Shown: piece after piece, positions 24,056-36,135 of the stretch | Layout: every line of letters begins with the position of its first letter | Position numbering within the stretch: the first letter of the stretch is position 1 | Source: Saturnia japonica | Lineage: Eukaryota > Arthropoda > Insecta > Lepidoptera > Saturniidae | Direction: 5' to 3' | Assembly: GCA_033032175.1 (NCBI GenBank) | Contig: CM065318.1 | Location: 5,332,001-5,396,000 of the forward strand | DNA length: 64,000 nucleotides | Translations under genes and position numbers: made by a program | The notes under the pieces: model-generated | The model's database searches: none | Seen by the model: only the letters and a program-made list of their open reading frames with translations | What the model was told of the DNA's origin: nothing

Positions 24056-24870
24056 GCCATAAACCCTGTATATTGCTACCTAACTAATATGCCTTCATCG
24101 TGAAACCGCAATACATTCCACTTTAAACATAATCGAAGGTCGCGCGGCTGGTGAATTGTAAGACTGAAGGAAGAACATCTTACTAAAAAACGGAGTGATC
24201 GTAGTATGTCGGGTAATACTGGACCGCTCAGTCAGTGGCCCTATCAGTCACAATATTCCCGTCGTTCCCTAATCAATGTAGTAGACGCCCGTGTCTGATC
24301 TCTATTGACTATGTTTATTTTAATACATTGTATGTATATCTTAATGTATGTTTATTAAATCGCATTAAGTCTACAAGTTCACAGGAAATTTTTTTAAACA
24401 AAAATATTTTTTTTACAATATTTATAATTCACATTTTAATAACATTAGATTTCGTATAAGTTTTAAGAGATTCGTAACTTAACTAATAACATTAAAAAAC
24501 ATAGAATTACCACAATACATTTTCAACTATATTTGTCTGAGACCTGGCTCAAAAACATTAAAATCTTAATGATAAAAACAACGGCATCCGAAACTTCAAA
24601 GAGAATGAAATATATAAAACAGCGCGATAAGACCTCTGCTTAAATATGGAATAATTTAAATTTATCTTTAAATTTGAAACAATAGGTTTTGTCTAACATA
24701 ATAATATGACTAAGGTTTTTGAACAATTATTGTATGTAGTATCTACATTTGTTTTAATATAAATGTAATTTATATAAGCACAAACAATAATCACGCTTTT
24801 GAGCTAAATAGATTGAACGCAATAAAACTATTTTCTTTCTTAGAAAATATTCATGACAACTAATAATTAT
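24056..24870. other. Non-coding, no gene recognised
   Basis: AT-rich; one 74-codon frame without motifs. Confidence 0.4.
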
Positions 24871-25030
24871 CCTTTATAACGATAAACTCTCTATAACGTT
24901 GAAGTAAGCCCAACTTGGTTGGTTTGCGTTAAAACCCACATATAGAAACCTCACTCCATATAACGATAACTCTCTATAACGACAAAAAATGCTCAGTCCC
25001 TTGAGTTTCGTTATAAAGAGTTTACACTGT
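24871..25030. mobile_element. pogo/Tigger-like MITE fragment
   Basis: The right end, read inward on the minus strand, is 'acagtgtaaactctttataa' and continues 'cgaaactcaagggactgagc'. Blocks 'ctctctataacg' occur near 24888 and 24971. The CAGTG start and the repeated 'tataacg' words resemble pogo-like terminal repeats. There is no coding capacity. Confidence 0.45.
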
Positions 25031-25039
25031 ATTAATAAT

Positions 25040-25359
25040 TATACCAGCATGAAAGTGTCCCACTTTTGGGCAATGAGGCCTCTTCACGACGAAAGGTATG
25101 TGTTTAATCACCACACCAACCTACGAAGTACTGGCGACTTCAAACGTTGAGAAATCAAATTACAAGTACTCAAAGAACATTTCTCAAGCGTTCAGGTTTC
25201 CTCATGATGTTTTCTTTCACCATCGGCCAATTGTATTCTCAATTTGATCCAGTAAATGTACACAAATTCTGAAAATTCGGTTGGTAGATGCCGGAGTTCG
25301 AACATGTGGAAGTCAGATTAACATTCCGCCGGTATAAACCACTCAACCACCTCGACTTA
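25040..25359 (+). repeat. SINE-like repeat family S1, near full length
   Basis: Blocks 'ataccagcatgaaagtgtcc', 'ggcgacttcaaacg', 'gaacatttctcaagcgttca', 'ggtttcctcatgatgttttc' and 'accactcaaccacctcgact' in order. The end abuts a Helitron start. Confidence 0.75.
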
Positions 25360-25522
25360 TCTATACATCTATACAATTAATAAAATTGAAGTGTCTGTTT
25401 GTAATATCAAAATAACAGCTTTTTACTAAATTCATATGAAAGTATATACGATACCTAAAACAAAAAGCCCATTTTTAAATTTGTCTGTCTGTTTGTTCCA
25501 GGTAAGCCACGGGCACAGCTAG
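25360..25522 (+). mobile_element. Very short Helitron (HelA family) with both ends
   Basis: Begins TCTATAC after an A, runs through 'attgaagtgtctgtttgtaa' and 'caaaataacagctttttact', and ends 'cacgggcacagctag' before a T. At about 163 bp it is an internal deletion of the 500-bp form. It sits directly against the S1 repeat. Confidence 0.7.
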
Positions 25523-26904
25523 TATATAAGAAAATACATATGCATTTTAAATAGTAACAAATAAATGAATGGATTTAGAAGAAAATTATTAATTTTAAAA
25601 CTGTTAGCCCGAACGGACAAAAAATGTGTTTTTTTAAAAGAAAATACGCCTCATTAATAGATCAATTTCAGTTATCATGAAAACGTCAAATCACTATCGG
25701 AAATGACTTTCCTCGTAACGTACACGATATCATCGGCACTCTAATTAATTAAAAACGTAACATAAAATTAGCTCTTTAATCGAATTCGCATGGTGGTGGG
25801 GCATTTCCTAATGCCCGAATCGCTAGCTACCACCCACAAGTTGAAAATCTGACATTAAACACCTATATTTGTATACCAGCAGCTACACTTGAGAACCAAT
25901 CCGTCTAGGTCTAACCTAATCATGCTACCATCTTAAATGGGATTGTCTCTTAACAGCAGATAAGATTTGTATAAAAAAGTAAGCATATATATGTACTTAC
26001 AACAAAAAATGTATGTGAGAGAATTTGATCGATACTAATGTCCTAAACGTGCATACTATTCACTAGTGACATCTACTATTGACTTTACTATTGACTGCTC
26101 TCAAAAGATAAAAACATGTAATATATGTATAGCTAGTTAGCTTGAATTCTAGATAGGGAATCAGCCAGTTCGTGACCCTACCATGTCAGAACTCGAATAG
26201 ATCACGTACCCACAAAGACTTGTTTTCAAGTTTGTTACATAATATATATGTTTCATATTTCCTTACTGTAAAAAAATTATATTCCATAGAAGATTCTACT
26301 CGTGTTACAGAATTCATTCAAGAACACCTGTTTCGATGTATTGTAAATCATTTATTGGTATAGAAAAAGTCTAAGAAGAATTGGAAAGTAATAATTTCTA
26401 AGAAAAATGCTTTACTGTTTATCTACAAATCAATCTATTAATACGCTATGACACTAAAGTAGGCGGGTTATATTAAGCATAATTATTTCTCTATTCGTTT
26501 AAACCTCTTTGATTATAGCCCTGGAGATCACATGCATTTTTGAAAAGTATCGTATTATAATAAGTTTTTTATTATTATAAAGTAATAAATTAAAAGTAAT
26601 TTATTATATAGTATTATTGAAAGTATTTTATTTTTTACTTGGAACATCGATTCCATTTCGATCATCGATTTTGGCACCTGTTTAGTGGTCGCTATGGAGT
26701 CAAGATGCTCAGCGTCTTGTAAGGTAAACAATGATGTTGAACACATATTTTAAAAGCTATTACTTTATTTCATCCTTTTAATACCACTATAAGTATCTTA
26801 AAATAATTCTGGAAGGTTATAAACGGTCGGAAATTGGTCTGGCCAACTTTTGAAATTGTAAACTTATAAATATTGGGTCCGGTCAAGCCAGGATACTTAC
26901 AAAT
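25523..26904. other. Non-coding region downstream of gene 1; S6 fragment
   Basis: 25790-25935 is a 3' part of SINE family S6 ('gcatttcctaatgcccgaat', 'ccagcagctacact'). The rest shows no gene. Confidence 0.5.
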
Positions 26905-26910
26905 TTTATT
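26905..26910 (-). promoter_or_regulatory. Polyadenylation signal of gene 1
   Basis: AATAAA on the minus strand, 38 nt after the gene 1 stop codon. Confidence 0.6.
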
Positions 26911-26947
26911 TACAAATTTGACAATTCGGCATTTCATTGTAAGTAAA

Positions 26948-29928
26948 TTATAGCTCATGTTTTGATTTTTGACCAAGGAAAAATTCGTTTCGCAAATTAT
27001 CCCAAAAATTCAATCTTTTTTCTTCAGGTAAGAAAGTCATTTTAAAATTTTTACCTAAATTCATAACTCTTAAACGCTGATGACGAGCCAAAGGTTCCCA
27101 TTTCAAATCTCCCAAAACTTCGTCATCGAGTGTCGGAGTTGGGTTTCTGAAAGTATTTGTTCATGTTGAAACAAATGAAAAATGCTCAGACCATAAGTTT
27201 ATTATATTTTTATGTTTTCAGAACTCTCTTCGGATTTCATAGCAATCTGGCGATTCTTTCAAACACCGGCGTAAAATAATTATTTCAATAGTAAACATTT
27301 ACATACATCGCTTAAAATTCAAGATTTTATTAAGTTACGGTCTTTACGTAACAAATGAATCACATTCAATTATACCAATTATTATGAATGGAACTTTAGA
27401 CACTTTTTGTGCCTTTTTGTATTTATCTCCGGGATCATGAATATTGTGAAAAATTCAAAAATAAAAACAAATCGCGAAATGGTTTAAATTATATGAGACT
27501 ATTTGGTCCTGCAGACCTTATTCTGCTTTTTCCAGTACTCAATATCGAGATGCTACAGACTGAAATTGTCTCAAGGCGTCTGCGTTCATTCAACATATAA
27601 CTTGGGGGTTTTTAAAAGGTGTTCTTAAGACATATGTTGGGTAAACGCGTTCCATCGTCGGCCTCATCTTCACTTACCATCAGGGTAGAAAGATCAAGAT
27701 CAAAGATCAAATCAAAGATCTGTATCTTATACAGGCTCAGTAGTGGTAAAGTATTTGGATACCGCGTCGATCGATGTAGGCTTAAAATCTATAAAGAGCG
27801 TAAACTTTCGTTGTAGGAAAATATTATGATTAAACGCCATAGTGGGTTATGTTTTAAAACCCTCCCGGCTAGCTACCAATCTTTTGCCAAGATCTTTGAA
27901 ATCCGCTAAGATTCAAGAAATTATTTTAGTCATTACAATTATTATTAATCGAAATAATAATTAATCTCAGAAATGTTAGAAAATATGAATTACAATAAAG
28001 TTACCCGTATTTAGCGAAATTAGTTAATAACCTCACAATTTTCTTGACGAATCGTCTGTCATCTGTTATTTCCTTGCAATTGTAAATTTTGTTGACTGAT
28101 TTACATTTGAATTGGTAACAGATTTCGTCCCCTGCCGTCGCTCCCGCCATGTTCAAATTACTTAATAACGTTCCCCAAACGTTGTTCAAGGACCCTTTAT
28201 GAGCAAACCTGTATAGGTAAACATTATTACACGACATAAGAGCTTGTAGCCTCGCTTGCCTGAGAATTGGATAAATCACTTGATCCGACACATATTTCGC
28301 ATATCGTCGCAAACTCCGTTCCTTTATCGTTCCATTTACAAAATAAAAATCCATTATTTTCTTTCGTATCTGATTATATCGTTTCGATCGGTATTCGTCT
28401 TTCTTTCCCTCAAATGGCAAAAGATATTGAAAGTTATATGTTAAACATTCTAGTAATTTTCTATTGTGTACGAAACCATCCAATTTATAAATGGATTCTA
28501 AGCTGGTATATCCTATCAAAATCTCCATATTATTGTTAGTTAGCCTTTGATTATAAGCTTCCAATGGATGCTTCTTCATAAAAACCATATTTGCTGTAGA
28601 CTCTACCGTGGGCCCGAATGTGTTTATCAGCCTTTGGTTATCTCTTACTTCAGTACTATCGAATAGATTTTGGGCAGCCAATAACAGTTTATTCATTGAA
28701 GCCTTTGTAAGTTCATCATATAATATTGTCTTATTAAACTTTTTAAAAGGGCCTTTTAAGTTCCACAACAATTTACTTGAAATTTGGAATTTAAATTTGT
28801 TATAATCAGCCGGTGAAAGAGCGCTTCCACTTTGAATTACCAATCTCGCAAACAAATCATCTGCAGCAGGTGTTATCAAAAATGATGCTACTGAACTAGC
28901 TGCTTTCCCCGACCCAATAACAGTAACTTTGTTTTTATCACCACCAAAAAATACTATATATTCTTTAATCCATCTTAATGCGGCAAGCATATCTTTAGCT
29001 CCCATATTACCTTCAGCGAAATCATCTCCGGTATTCAGAAAACCAAATACTCCAGTTCTGAAAGATATAGTTACCATTATGACATCCTCATCGATAAAAA
29101 AATCTGGCCCGTGCTGATACGACATCTCGTGAATCCATACAATAACAGAAAAACTATATGACTGGTTTACCAATGGCATATAAATTGTAAGATATAGGCA
29201 ATCTTCAGTACATGTTGTGGCGCACGATTCATTGTAAGGAATACTGTAGTTATACTTTGCTCTTCCAGGCCATAAATGTATTTTTGGTGACTGTAAACAT
29301 TTAAAGAATTTAGGGTATTCATATATTCATAGACTATTTTGACTAAACACTAATAAACGTGTAAATAACAAATATAGTAAGGTAAATATTTAACTCCCTA
29401 AATCTGTACTCCATTCAATTAAACTGAGAAAGAATAATTAATTATCGAATTAATTAACTATTTATTAAAATTAATTATTTATTAAAGTATTTTTCTCAGT
29501 ACCTTTACATTCCGAGATAGCTTAGCTTATTATCAAACTGAGAAGAGTGCAAGCCAACGTTCAGTTATTCAGCCCGTTGCTTTAGGGATGGAATTTCTCT
29601 CATTAAGCCGACGTTAACCCGGCTTACAAGAAGTAACCAACCCCGCAATCTTTGTGGCTTTAATGTGCTGTATAATATCGTGACAGATATAAGAATTAAA
29701 TTTAAAAAAATATTTTACCTTGAATCTTAGCTGACCAATAGGAGCTTCAGCATAAGGAATTTTCCAAAAAGCAATATAAGGTTTATTTTCAAAGACCGTG
29801 TACAATTTTTTGCCGTATACAGATTTTTTATTAACACTGACAAAAGCTCCAACCTCGGCACAGATTTTAACTCTAAAAAATATGAAATATAATATAACGT
29901 AATTAATAAAACGCACACAATTAGGCAT
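26948..29928 (-). CDS. Carboxylesterase-like protein 1, ER-retained, catalytically dead (3 exons)
   Basis: Spliced model on the minus strand: exon 1 29928-29719, exon 2 29290-28005, exon 3 27146-26948; 1695 nt in frame, 564 aa. Exon joins are AAG|GTAAAA to TTTACAG|TCA (phase 0) and GG|GTAACT to CTTTCAG|AAA (phase 2), the same places as in the three plus-strand paralogs. Residues 1-24 form a hydrophobic signal peptide. The fold is type-B carboxylesterase/alpha-beta hydrolase: IPYA near residue 57, EDCLY near 99, PDFF, VTISFR, GGDKNKVTV, and FWDNL in exon 3. The nucleophile elbow G-x-S-x-G reads G-S-G-K-A, so the serine position (about 198) is Gly. The triad His position (about 456) is Ala, in GATAGDE. 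The Glu is kept (about 335, TSLES). The oxyanion HGGGF is HEMSY. The C-terminus KHEL is a KDEL-type retrieval signal. An AATAAA lies about 38 nt past the stop (26910-26905). It is the most divergent and the only inverted member. The family assignment is solid; the function is unknown. Confidence 0.88.
27147..28004 (-). other. Intron 2 of gene 1
   Basis: 858 bp between GT at 28004 and AG at 27147. The exon 3-proximal 280 bp is the part also found at 15574-15850. A decayed S6 repeat lies at 27730-27900. Confidence 0.8.
29291..29718 (-). other. Intron 1 of gene 1
   Basis: 428 bp, phase 0, GTAAAA to TTTACAG. AT-rich with no recognised insertion. Confidence 0.8.
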
Positions 29929-30837
29929 TTCTAAGTAAAATGAGAAACTACTTTCAATATGGTATAAAAACGAAGGCTAACTTATTATCAACACGAGTAA
30001 AAACCATGACAATGTTTTTACTTATACATTAAACATTGAAGGCGTACGAAATTTATACACTATCGCTGAATGTTAGAATATGTATGTATAATCAAGTTTT
30101 TTAAATACATTAATCGTATAAAATATTTTTTGTTAGAATAACTGCAGTTATATTAACTGTGTAGTTATAGGCTGATTTTATTTATTTATTTACTTCAATT
30201 TATCAATCGAGTGCTTTATCTTACTTTTCATTTTTCATCATTTGTTCGTGTTTTTACTGCTTCTAAATTCCGCCCGTGAATATTTTACTTGAACTTCAAT
30301 TTCCCTTTGTAATAGTAACTAAACTGATTTCACTTGTATCTTTTATATAATTCATTGCAGTTCTTACAAAAATATTTCTACTCGTTCTTGTTGTTTTTTC
30401 TCTTTGCCTTCATACATGTTTCCAGTAAATACAAATATATATACAGAAAGAATACTCACACGTTTCAAATGTTACCGTATTCCCCTAAAGGCCATTTTTT
30501 CAATTCTCAGATAAAATGTAACTACCAAAGGAGTAAAGTTATCTGGCTCTTTATCAGTCTCATAAGTGTTTGTCTATTTTTCAATCGTTGTATTTCCAAG
30601 TATAACTATCGGACCGATAATACGACATTTAGCGCCGCCTACTTCAATAAGGTAAAATAAATATATTGTATAAATAAACGTTAGGGCAGGACAGATAGTT
30701 CCCTTTTTTGACAACCAAAATTCACTGTCAGTTAAGGCTTCAGAATTCATGTTATGTTTTCTTATAACCTGTTAATTTCGTAAATATGGAAACCAAAAAA
30801 AAAAGAGGAACGTGCAGCTAGTTTACACCGTCCAGAA
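29929..30837. other. Upstream region of gene 1
   Basis: Part of the 3.7-kb space between the divergent genes 1 and 2. No TATA box or gene can be assigned with confidence; the 108-codon frame at 30334-30660 has no motif. Confidence 0.4.
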
Positions 30838-31030
30838 AATCGCAGTTAAATAGCCTTGGGTTCCTGTGATGAGTAGGGTTTCCAGACCTCTTTGGAGTAG
30901 GGGGGTTAAAGGTCGATAGCATGATGGTTAATACCTATGGTATTACAAGAGTCCATAGACTACGGTAGCTGCTTACCATCCGGCAAGGTCGTATCATCAG
31001 GTCGTATGTTTGTTTGCCACCTTTGCATAA
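30838..31030 (-). repeat. SINE-like repeat family S2
   Basis: Minus strand: 'cctgatgatacgaccttgcc' region, 'ataccataggtatta', 'ggtctggaaaccctactcat' and 'cacaggaacccaaggctatt', matching the family order. Confidence 0.6.
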
Positions 31031-31150
31031 AACTTTAGTGCCGCTGAAACAAGTTACTTAAGCTGTCTAAATCGACGATGAAATTCTCTTGACTCCCAAG
31101 TAGTAAAATGACCATGGCCTGGATCTGACATCTTTTATTTTTATTTCAGA

Positions 31151-31640
31151 CTAGCTGTGCCCGTGGCGTTGCTCACGTGGAGTACAGAATGCCCGCGCGA
31201 ATCTTACTCCCCCGCTCTCGGCTATTTTAAAGACAAAATGCGTATTATGGGTGTTACTTAGAAGACAGCTATATACTCTCGCAAATTTTTTGTAGGTCTT
31301 TTTAATGTCTACAATTATGTAGTACATTAATTTGCTATATCTCTTATAACTTACTCAGCATAAGTCATTTAAGCGCCCAAATTGATTCACCATGATCAGT
31401 TTTTTTTCTAAAATAAAAGTAGCCTAAGTTACTCCTTATATCATCAGCTTTCTATCTATGAAAGTCCCGTCAAAATCGTTCCAACCGTTTCGGAGATTAT
31501 TTGGAACAAACAGACAGACAGACAAAATTTAAAAAATGGGCTTTTTGTTATAAGTATTGTATATACTTTCATATGTATTTAGTAAAAAACTGTTATTTTG
31601 ACATTAAACAGACACTTCAATTTTATTAATTGTTAATTAT
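31151..31640 (-). mobile_element. Non-autonomous Helitron (HelA family), nearly full length
   Basis: CTAG at 31151-31154 preceded by A, then 'ctgtgcccgtggcgttgctc'. Later come 'aagtcatttaagcgcccaaa', 'ccaaccgtttcggagattat' and 'ttcaattttattaatt' at the 5' side. The 5' TC is lost. A mariner lies 25 bp beyond. Confidence 0.75.
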
Positions 31641-31664
31641 TTACATTAATTAATAAATTATATT

Positions 31665-32944
31665 GGTCTTTACCTATGAAATTGCCGTTTTGTATGAAAA
31701 AAATTAAACGAATTTTTTTCATGTATTTTTTATTTGTATTAATCGAAGTAATCACCCATGCAATCAATGCATCATTGCCAGCGCAGTGGCAGCTTATTGA
31801 TACCCTTCTTAAAGAAATCAGCTGGACGGGAGGCAAAAAATTCTTCAAAGGCATTTTGTACTGCCTCTCGGGTATTGAATTTTTTTCCCGCCAAGGAGTT
31901 ATCCAAATTCTGGAAAAAGTAGTAATCTATAGGCGCAAGGTCTGGTGAGTAGGGCGGATGACTGAGAACTTCCAACCCCAGTTCTTGCAACTTGGAGACC
32001 GTCTGCTGTGCAGTATGAGGTCGCGCGTTGCCGTGCTGGAGCAGCGGAGACGAGCGATTGACCAATGCTGTATCGAGATATGCCATCTTCTCCATCATTG
32101 TGTTCAGTTCTTCACAGTACACATCTGCAGTAATGCTCACCCCGTTTGGTAAGAAGCTGTGATGAATCACACCGGCGCTAGACCACCAAACAGTGACCAT
32201 CACTTTTCTAGGGGTAAGTTTTCATTTAGGGCATTGTTTAGATGCTGAACCAGGATCCAACCAACTTGCTGAGCACTTGCAGTTATAAAACAGAATCCAT
32301 TTTTCATCGCAGGTAACAATGCGGTTCAAAATTCCTTCATTTGTGTGTCTGTTGAGCAGTGGAAGGCACGTCTCGACGCGTACTTCGCGCTGGCGATCAT
32401 TGAGTTCGTGGAGCACCCATTTGTCAAGCTTTTTTATCTTGCCAATTTGACGCAAATGGACCAATATTGTTTGACGCTAACGTCGAAAGCTGCTGCTAAT
32501 TCAGCCGTAGATTGTGTATCATCAGCTTCCACAATCGCCTTTAATTCGTCATTGTCGACCAAAGTCTTCGGACGACCGCGAGGTTCATTTTTCAGGTCGA
32601 AATTCCCAGAACAGAAGCGAGCAAACCAATAACAGGTGGTGCGTTGGTTTGTAGTGTTAGCTCTGTAAACGTCGTTGATGTTGCGTGCCGCTTGTGCCGC
32701 GTTGCTGCCACGACGGTACTCATATTCCATAATTACTCGAATTTTTATCGTATCCATGATGACAAAAAAGATTGAAATGCGATGAAAATGTAACACTAAT
32801 CAATAAACAAATGACTACTATTGGAAAAAGAATTCCATGTTTTTAAAATAAAATTAATTTGAAATTAGAATTCTTAGCCAAACAAAAATTATTTTGATTT
32901 GAAATGGCCAGTACTGCAGAACGGCAATTTCATAGGTAAAGACC
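31665..32944 (-). mobile_element. mariner element, copy 2 (1280 bp, inactive)
   Basis: Ends 'ggtctttacctatgaaattg' at 31665 and its complement at 32944, the same inverted repeats as copy 1. TA follows on the right (32945-32946). Its internal sequence is very close to copy 1, so the two belong to one subfamily. It sits in the space between genes 1 and 2. Confidence 0.9.
31739..32757 (-). pseudogene. mariner transposase pseudogene, copy 2
   Basis: Start ATG at 32757 (MDTIKIRVIMEYEYRRGSN). It keeps more of the enzyme than copy 1: the N-terminal helices, TCDEKW (first catalytic Asp), VMVTVWW, YSPDLAPIDYYFF (third Asp) and the C-terminal GDYFD. It is dead for four visible reasons: one lost T in a run near 32470 shifts the frame after VK, an in-frame TGA follows CPK near 32220, the second catalytic Asp of HDNARPH is Gly (HGNARPH, near 32025), and a TGA precedes the last ten codons at 31774-31772. 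Confidence 0.9.
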
Positions 32945-32997
32945 TATTATAATAATAATGAATTAATATTTCATTTTAGAACATCTTCAATTGGCAG

Positions 32998-33130
32998 AAT
33001 TTTTTTACTAAAGGTGCAAACAAGCATACGTCCTGCCAGATGGTAAGCGACTACCGTTGCCCGTGGACACTTGTAAAACCATAGATGTCACTATGTTAGA
33101 GATTATGTAGCTGCGATCTTCTATATGTCA
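32998..33130 (+). repeat. SINE-like repeat family S2, partial
   Basis: 'caaacaagcatacgtcctgc', 'cagatggtaagcgactaccg' and 'ataccatagatgtcacta'-type blocks. Confidence 0.55.
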
Positions 33131-33164
33131 TAAATACAATTAAAATATCTTTTATAACACACCC

Positions 33165-33245
33165 CCGAGCGTGGTGAGGCTGTCAAAGCCTCTAATGGCT
33201 CCAGAGACCTAAAGGCTAACAGCATATTAAGTTAAAAAAAAAAAA
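33165..33245 (+). repeat. S3 repeat
   Basis: 'ggtgaggctgtcaaagcctc', 'aggctaacagcatat' and a short A-tail. Confidence 0.55.
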
Positions 33246-33675
33246 TTATAATATACTTTTACTTTGCAACAGTGCAAAATAAAGAAATACGTAACCTAAA
33301 AACAAATGTATCTTTCACATCTGTCAAAGATGTCTTTAAAATAACCATTACCTGGCCGTCGAAGAAACAGACAAAGTTGTTACTCAGATAATCGAGTTAT
33401 TCCTATAATAAAAACAATCTTACTATTGACAAAATGTATTTCTCTGCTATCAGTCGAATAAAAGCTATCTGTCTATTAAAAAATCGGCCCTAAATCAATT
33501 TAATTTGGTATGAAAATAATATATATTACATGAAAAATATAGAGGTATGTTATAGTTTATGATGTAAAGATAATGTTGCTATGATTATAATGATAATAAC
33601 TGTAATATGCGAGTACGCATGCTTAGTTCTTATCGATAATTCGTGAAATGTAGATACTTTTAGCTTTTACACATA
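33246..33675 (+). other. Upstream region of gene 2
   Basis: No clear TATA box. AT-rich with GATA/TTATC words near 33630. The promoter is expected here but cannot be pinned down. Confidence 0.35.
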
Positions 33676-36076
33676 ATGTATATTAAAATTTTATATATTT
33701 TTGTACTCGTTATTTATTTGGTGTCGTATGTAAGTAGCAGTATAGTGGATACTACACACGGAAAAATATCTGGAAGAGTGTTAAAAACGCTAATAAAAGA
33801 AGTGGAATATTACGGTTTTATGGGCATACCCTACGCAGCTCCGCCGATAAAAGATTTGAGGTTTATGGTAAATAAAAATGCTTTCATTCTAAATATTATG
33901 TTTCAAATTTATTATAATATGTTGTGTTATACTATTTAAATTAAACTCTCTTTGAACATCAAGAAATATTTTTAATGCTGAATAAAATTCACTTATTCTT
34001 AACATATACTAAATTTCTTCCAATTTGGTGCGTACATAACTAATGTCATACAATTATCACATATTTTTATTTAAGAATAATTTATAATATAATAATTTAA
34101 TTAAATTATATTCTCTGAAATATTTAACCATTCGAACAAAATAATATCAAATTAAATCATAAAATTATTTAAAAAATAATCATACTTTTTCCAGCAACCG
34201 AAACCAGTAGAGCCATGGAAAGGAGTTTTAAAAACTACAAAAGTAAAAAAAGCCTGTTCCCAATTCAACCATAATATTAAAAAGGGTCAACCATTTGGAT
34301 ACTATGGTACTGAAGATTGCCTATATCTTGATATTTTTACACCAGCTCCAGATTATAATAAACGAGCTGTTATTATATTCATATTCAACGAGCATTTTAC
34401 GAACTCATATAATAAAACTGAGGATTACGAACCTGACTTTTTCATCGAAGAGGATGTCGTCGTCGTAACAATAAGCCATAGGTTAACAGTCTTCGGATTT
34501 CTCTCACTTGAAGATGAAATACTGCCAGGTAATGCTGGTTTGAAAGACATAGCTGCTGGATTACAATGGATAAGCGAGAATATTGAGAGATTTGGTGGAG
34601 ACCCTAAGAGGATTACTTTAATGGGCATTCAAGGAGGTGGTGCTGCGGTTGATTTGTTAATACATTCGACAGCTAAAGATTTATTTAACGCAGCCATACT
34701 TCAAGGTGGAACATCGTGGATGACTGCTTATTTACAGGAAGATGTCAGGGAAAGAGCATTTAATTTAGTACATATGATGAATAGAACTGCTAGTAGTAGC
34801 ACTAGTCTTATAAAAGAACTCCAAGAAGTAGCTCCCAGCGAATTGGTGGCGAGAGATTTTCACGCTAGTCCAAAAGATTACTTTAAGGAGAACCAAAGAA
34901 GTATTGTAGCATTCGGTCCGATTGTTGAAAAACAGTCAACCGGCTTATTAGTCGAATACCCTGAAGATTCTGAAAAAAAATTTGATATTCCCATAATGAT
35001 TGGCTTCAATTCTCGAGAAGGATTAGAAATGTCTTTGCAATATCTTGTTGAACCCAGATTTATTACGTTTTTAAAAAAAGACTTTCCATTTTTATTGCCG
35101 AGACGATTGAAATTTAGATTTGATCCTTTCGAAGACGTATTTTTTGATGGGGTAGATGAAATTAAAAAAAAATATTTCAAAAACAAAATAGGAATTAAAA
35201 GCGTTCCAGAATTTGTAACGTATATAGGAGATGCAACAACAGCATACTCAACTAATTACGCAGCAAGAATGTATGCTAATAAAACTAAGAGTAACGTTTA
35301 TTATTATCATTTCGACTATGTTAGCGATCTGAACGAGAACAAGAGAAATTTGATGAAGCTCTCTGTGGTAGAAGATGGTACGCATGGAGCAGCCGCGGGA
35401 GACGAACTATGTTACTTGTTTAAATGTCCCGATCTCAAGGAACTATACTTAAAGCAACATAATTCTATGTCTGAAGAAAGGATCATTCAAATAAAGTTGA
35501 TAAAATTATGGACAAATTTTGCTAAATATGGGTAAGTTTTGAAACTAGTCATGATATTAAACCGACGTCCGACAAAAGCCTAAACTTAATTTTCCTGCTT
35601 ATGTGTTCCTGCTTAACTGTGTTCGATTAATAATCGTAATAATTAAAAGTATAAATAATATTAATAATTTATACTTGAATTCTCCCGTTGTATAAAAACA
35701 TTTGTTGGAAGTAAATCACCTTTTTAAAATTGTAGAGGAAAATTATTGGAAACGTTTACTTAAATTACTCTGCAATTTGTTACCAGAGTGTTAAGTGGAA
35801 GGTAATTTTTCATTATAATTAATCAAAATTAATTTTGTATAAATGTTTTGTTTCAGAAATCCAACACCCGATGACGATCTTTCATTCGAGGGTCTTAATT
35901 GGTCCCCGTATACGAACGAAAACAAAGAATATCTCCATATAGGTGGGCAATTTGAAATGAAGCGTGATTTGTACAGCAATAAATTTCGCTTCTGGGATGA
36001 TTTCATTGAGAAATGGGAACGTAAGGCTGTGAATGGGGTTATAAGTGAATCGATTAATAAAAAAGATGAATTGTAA
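33676..36076 (+). CDS. Carboxylesterase-like protein 2, KDEL, catalytically dead (3 exons)
   Basis: Exon 1 33676-33867, exon 2 34195-35531, exon 3 35857-36076; 1749 nt, 582 aa. Donors are ATG|GTAAAT and GG|GTAAGT; acceptors are TTTCCAG|CAA and TTTCAG|AAA. Residues 1-22 are a clear signal peptide. Esterase landmarks: GIPYAAPP (51-58), TEDCLYL with Cys106 (its disulfide partner is probably Cys85), YEPDFF, VTISHR, FGGDPKRITLMG, IGFNSREG and GDELCYLF. The nucleophile serine position is Gln210 (G-I-Q-G-G). The triad Glu339 is kept. The His position is Ala465 (GAAAGDE). The oxyanion HGGGF loop is FNEHF (128-132). The last exon ends NPTP...WDDF...KKDEL, an ER-retrieval tail. Length is normal for the family (550-600 aa). 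An AATAAA at 36130-36135 is a likely polyadenylation signal. Intact splice sites and an open frame over 582 codons argue against a pseudogene. The protein probably resides in the ER lumen and has no hydrolase activity; its role is unknown. Confidence 0.92.
33868..34194 (+). other. Intron 1 of gene 2
   Basis: 327 bp, phase 0, GTAAAT to TTCCAG, AT-rich, no insertion seen. Confidence 0.85.
35532..35856 (+). other. Intron 2 of gene 2
   Basis: 325 bp, phase 2, GTAAGT to TTTCAG, no insertion seen. Confidence 0.85.
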
Positions 36077-36129
36077 CGTAAACATTCTTTAAAAAATTAA
36101 CAATAATATTCGAATGTGTTTATTTATAA

Positions 36130-36135
36130 AATAAA
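36130..36135 (+). promoter_or_regulatory. Polyadenylation signal of gene 2
   Basis: AATAAA about 55 nt past the stop codon. Confidence 0.6.

Noticed and set aside
28256..28539. Plus-strand frames inside gene 1
   Set aside because: They are antisense shadows of exon 2; the minus-strand frame carries the esterase motifs.
31676..32632. Plus-strand frames of 90 and 95 aa across the second mariner
   Set aside because: They are shadows of the minus-strand transposase.
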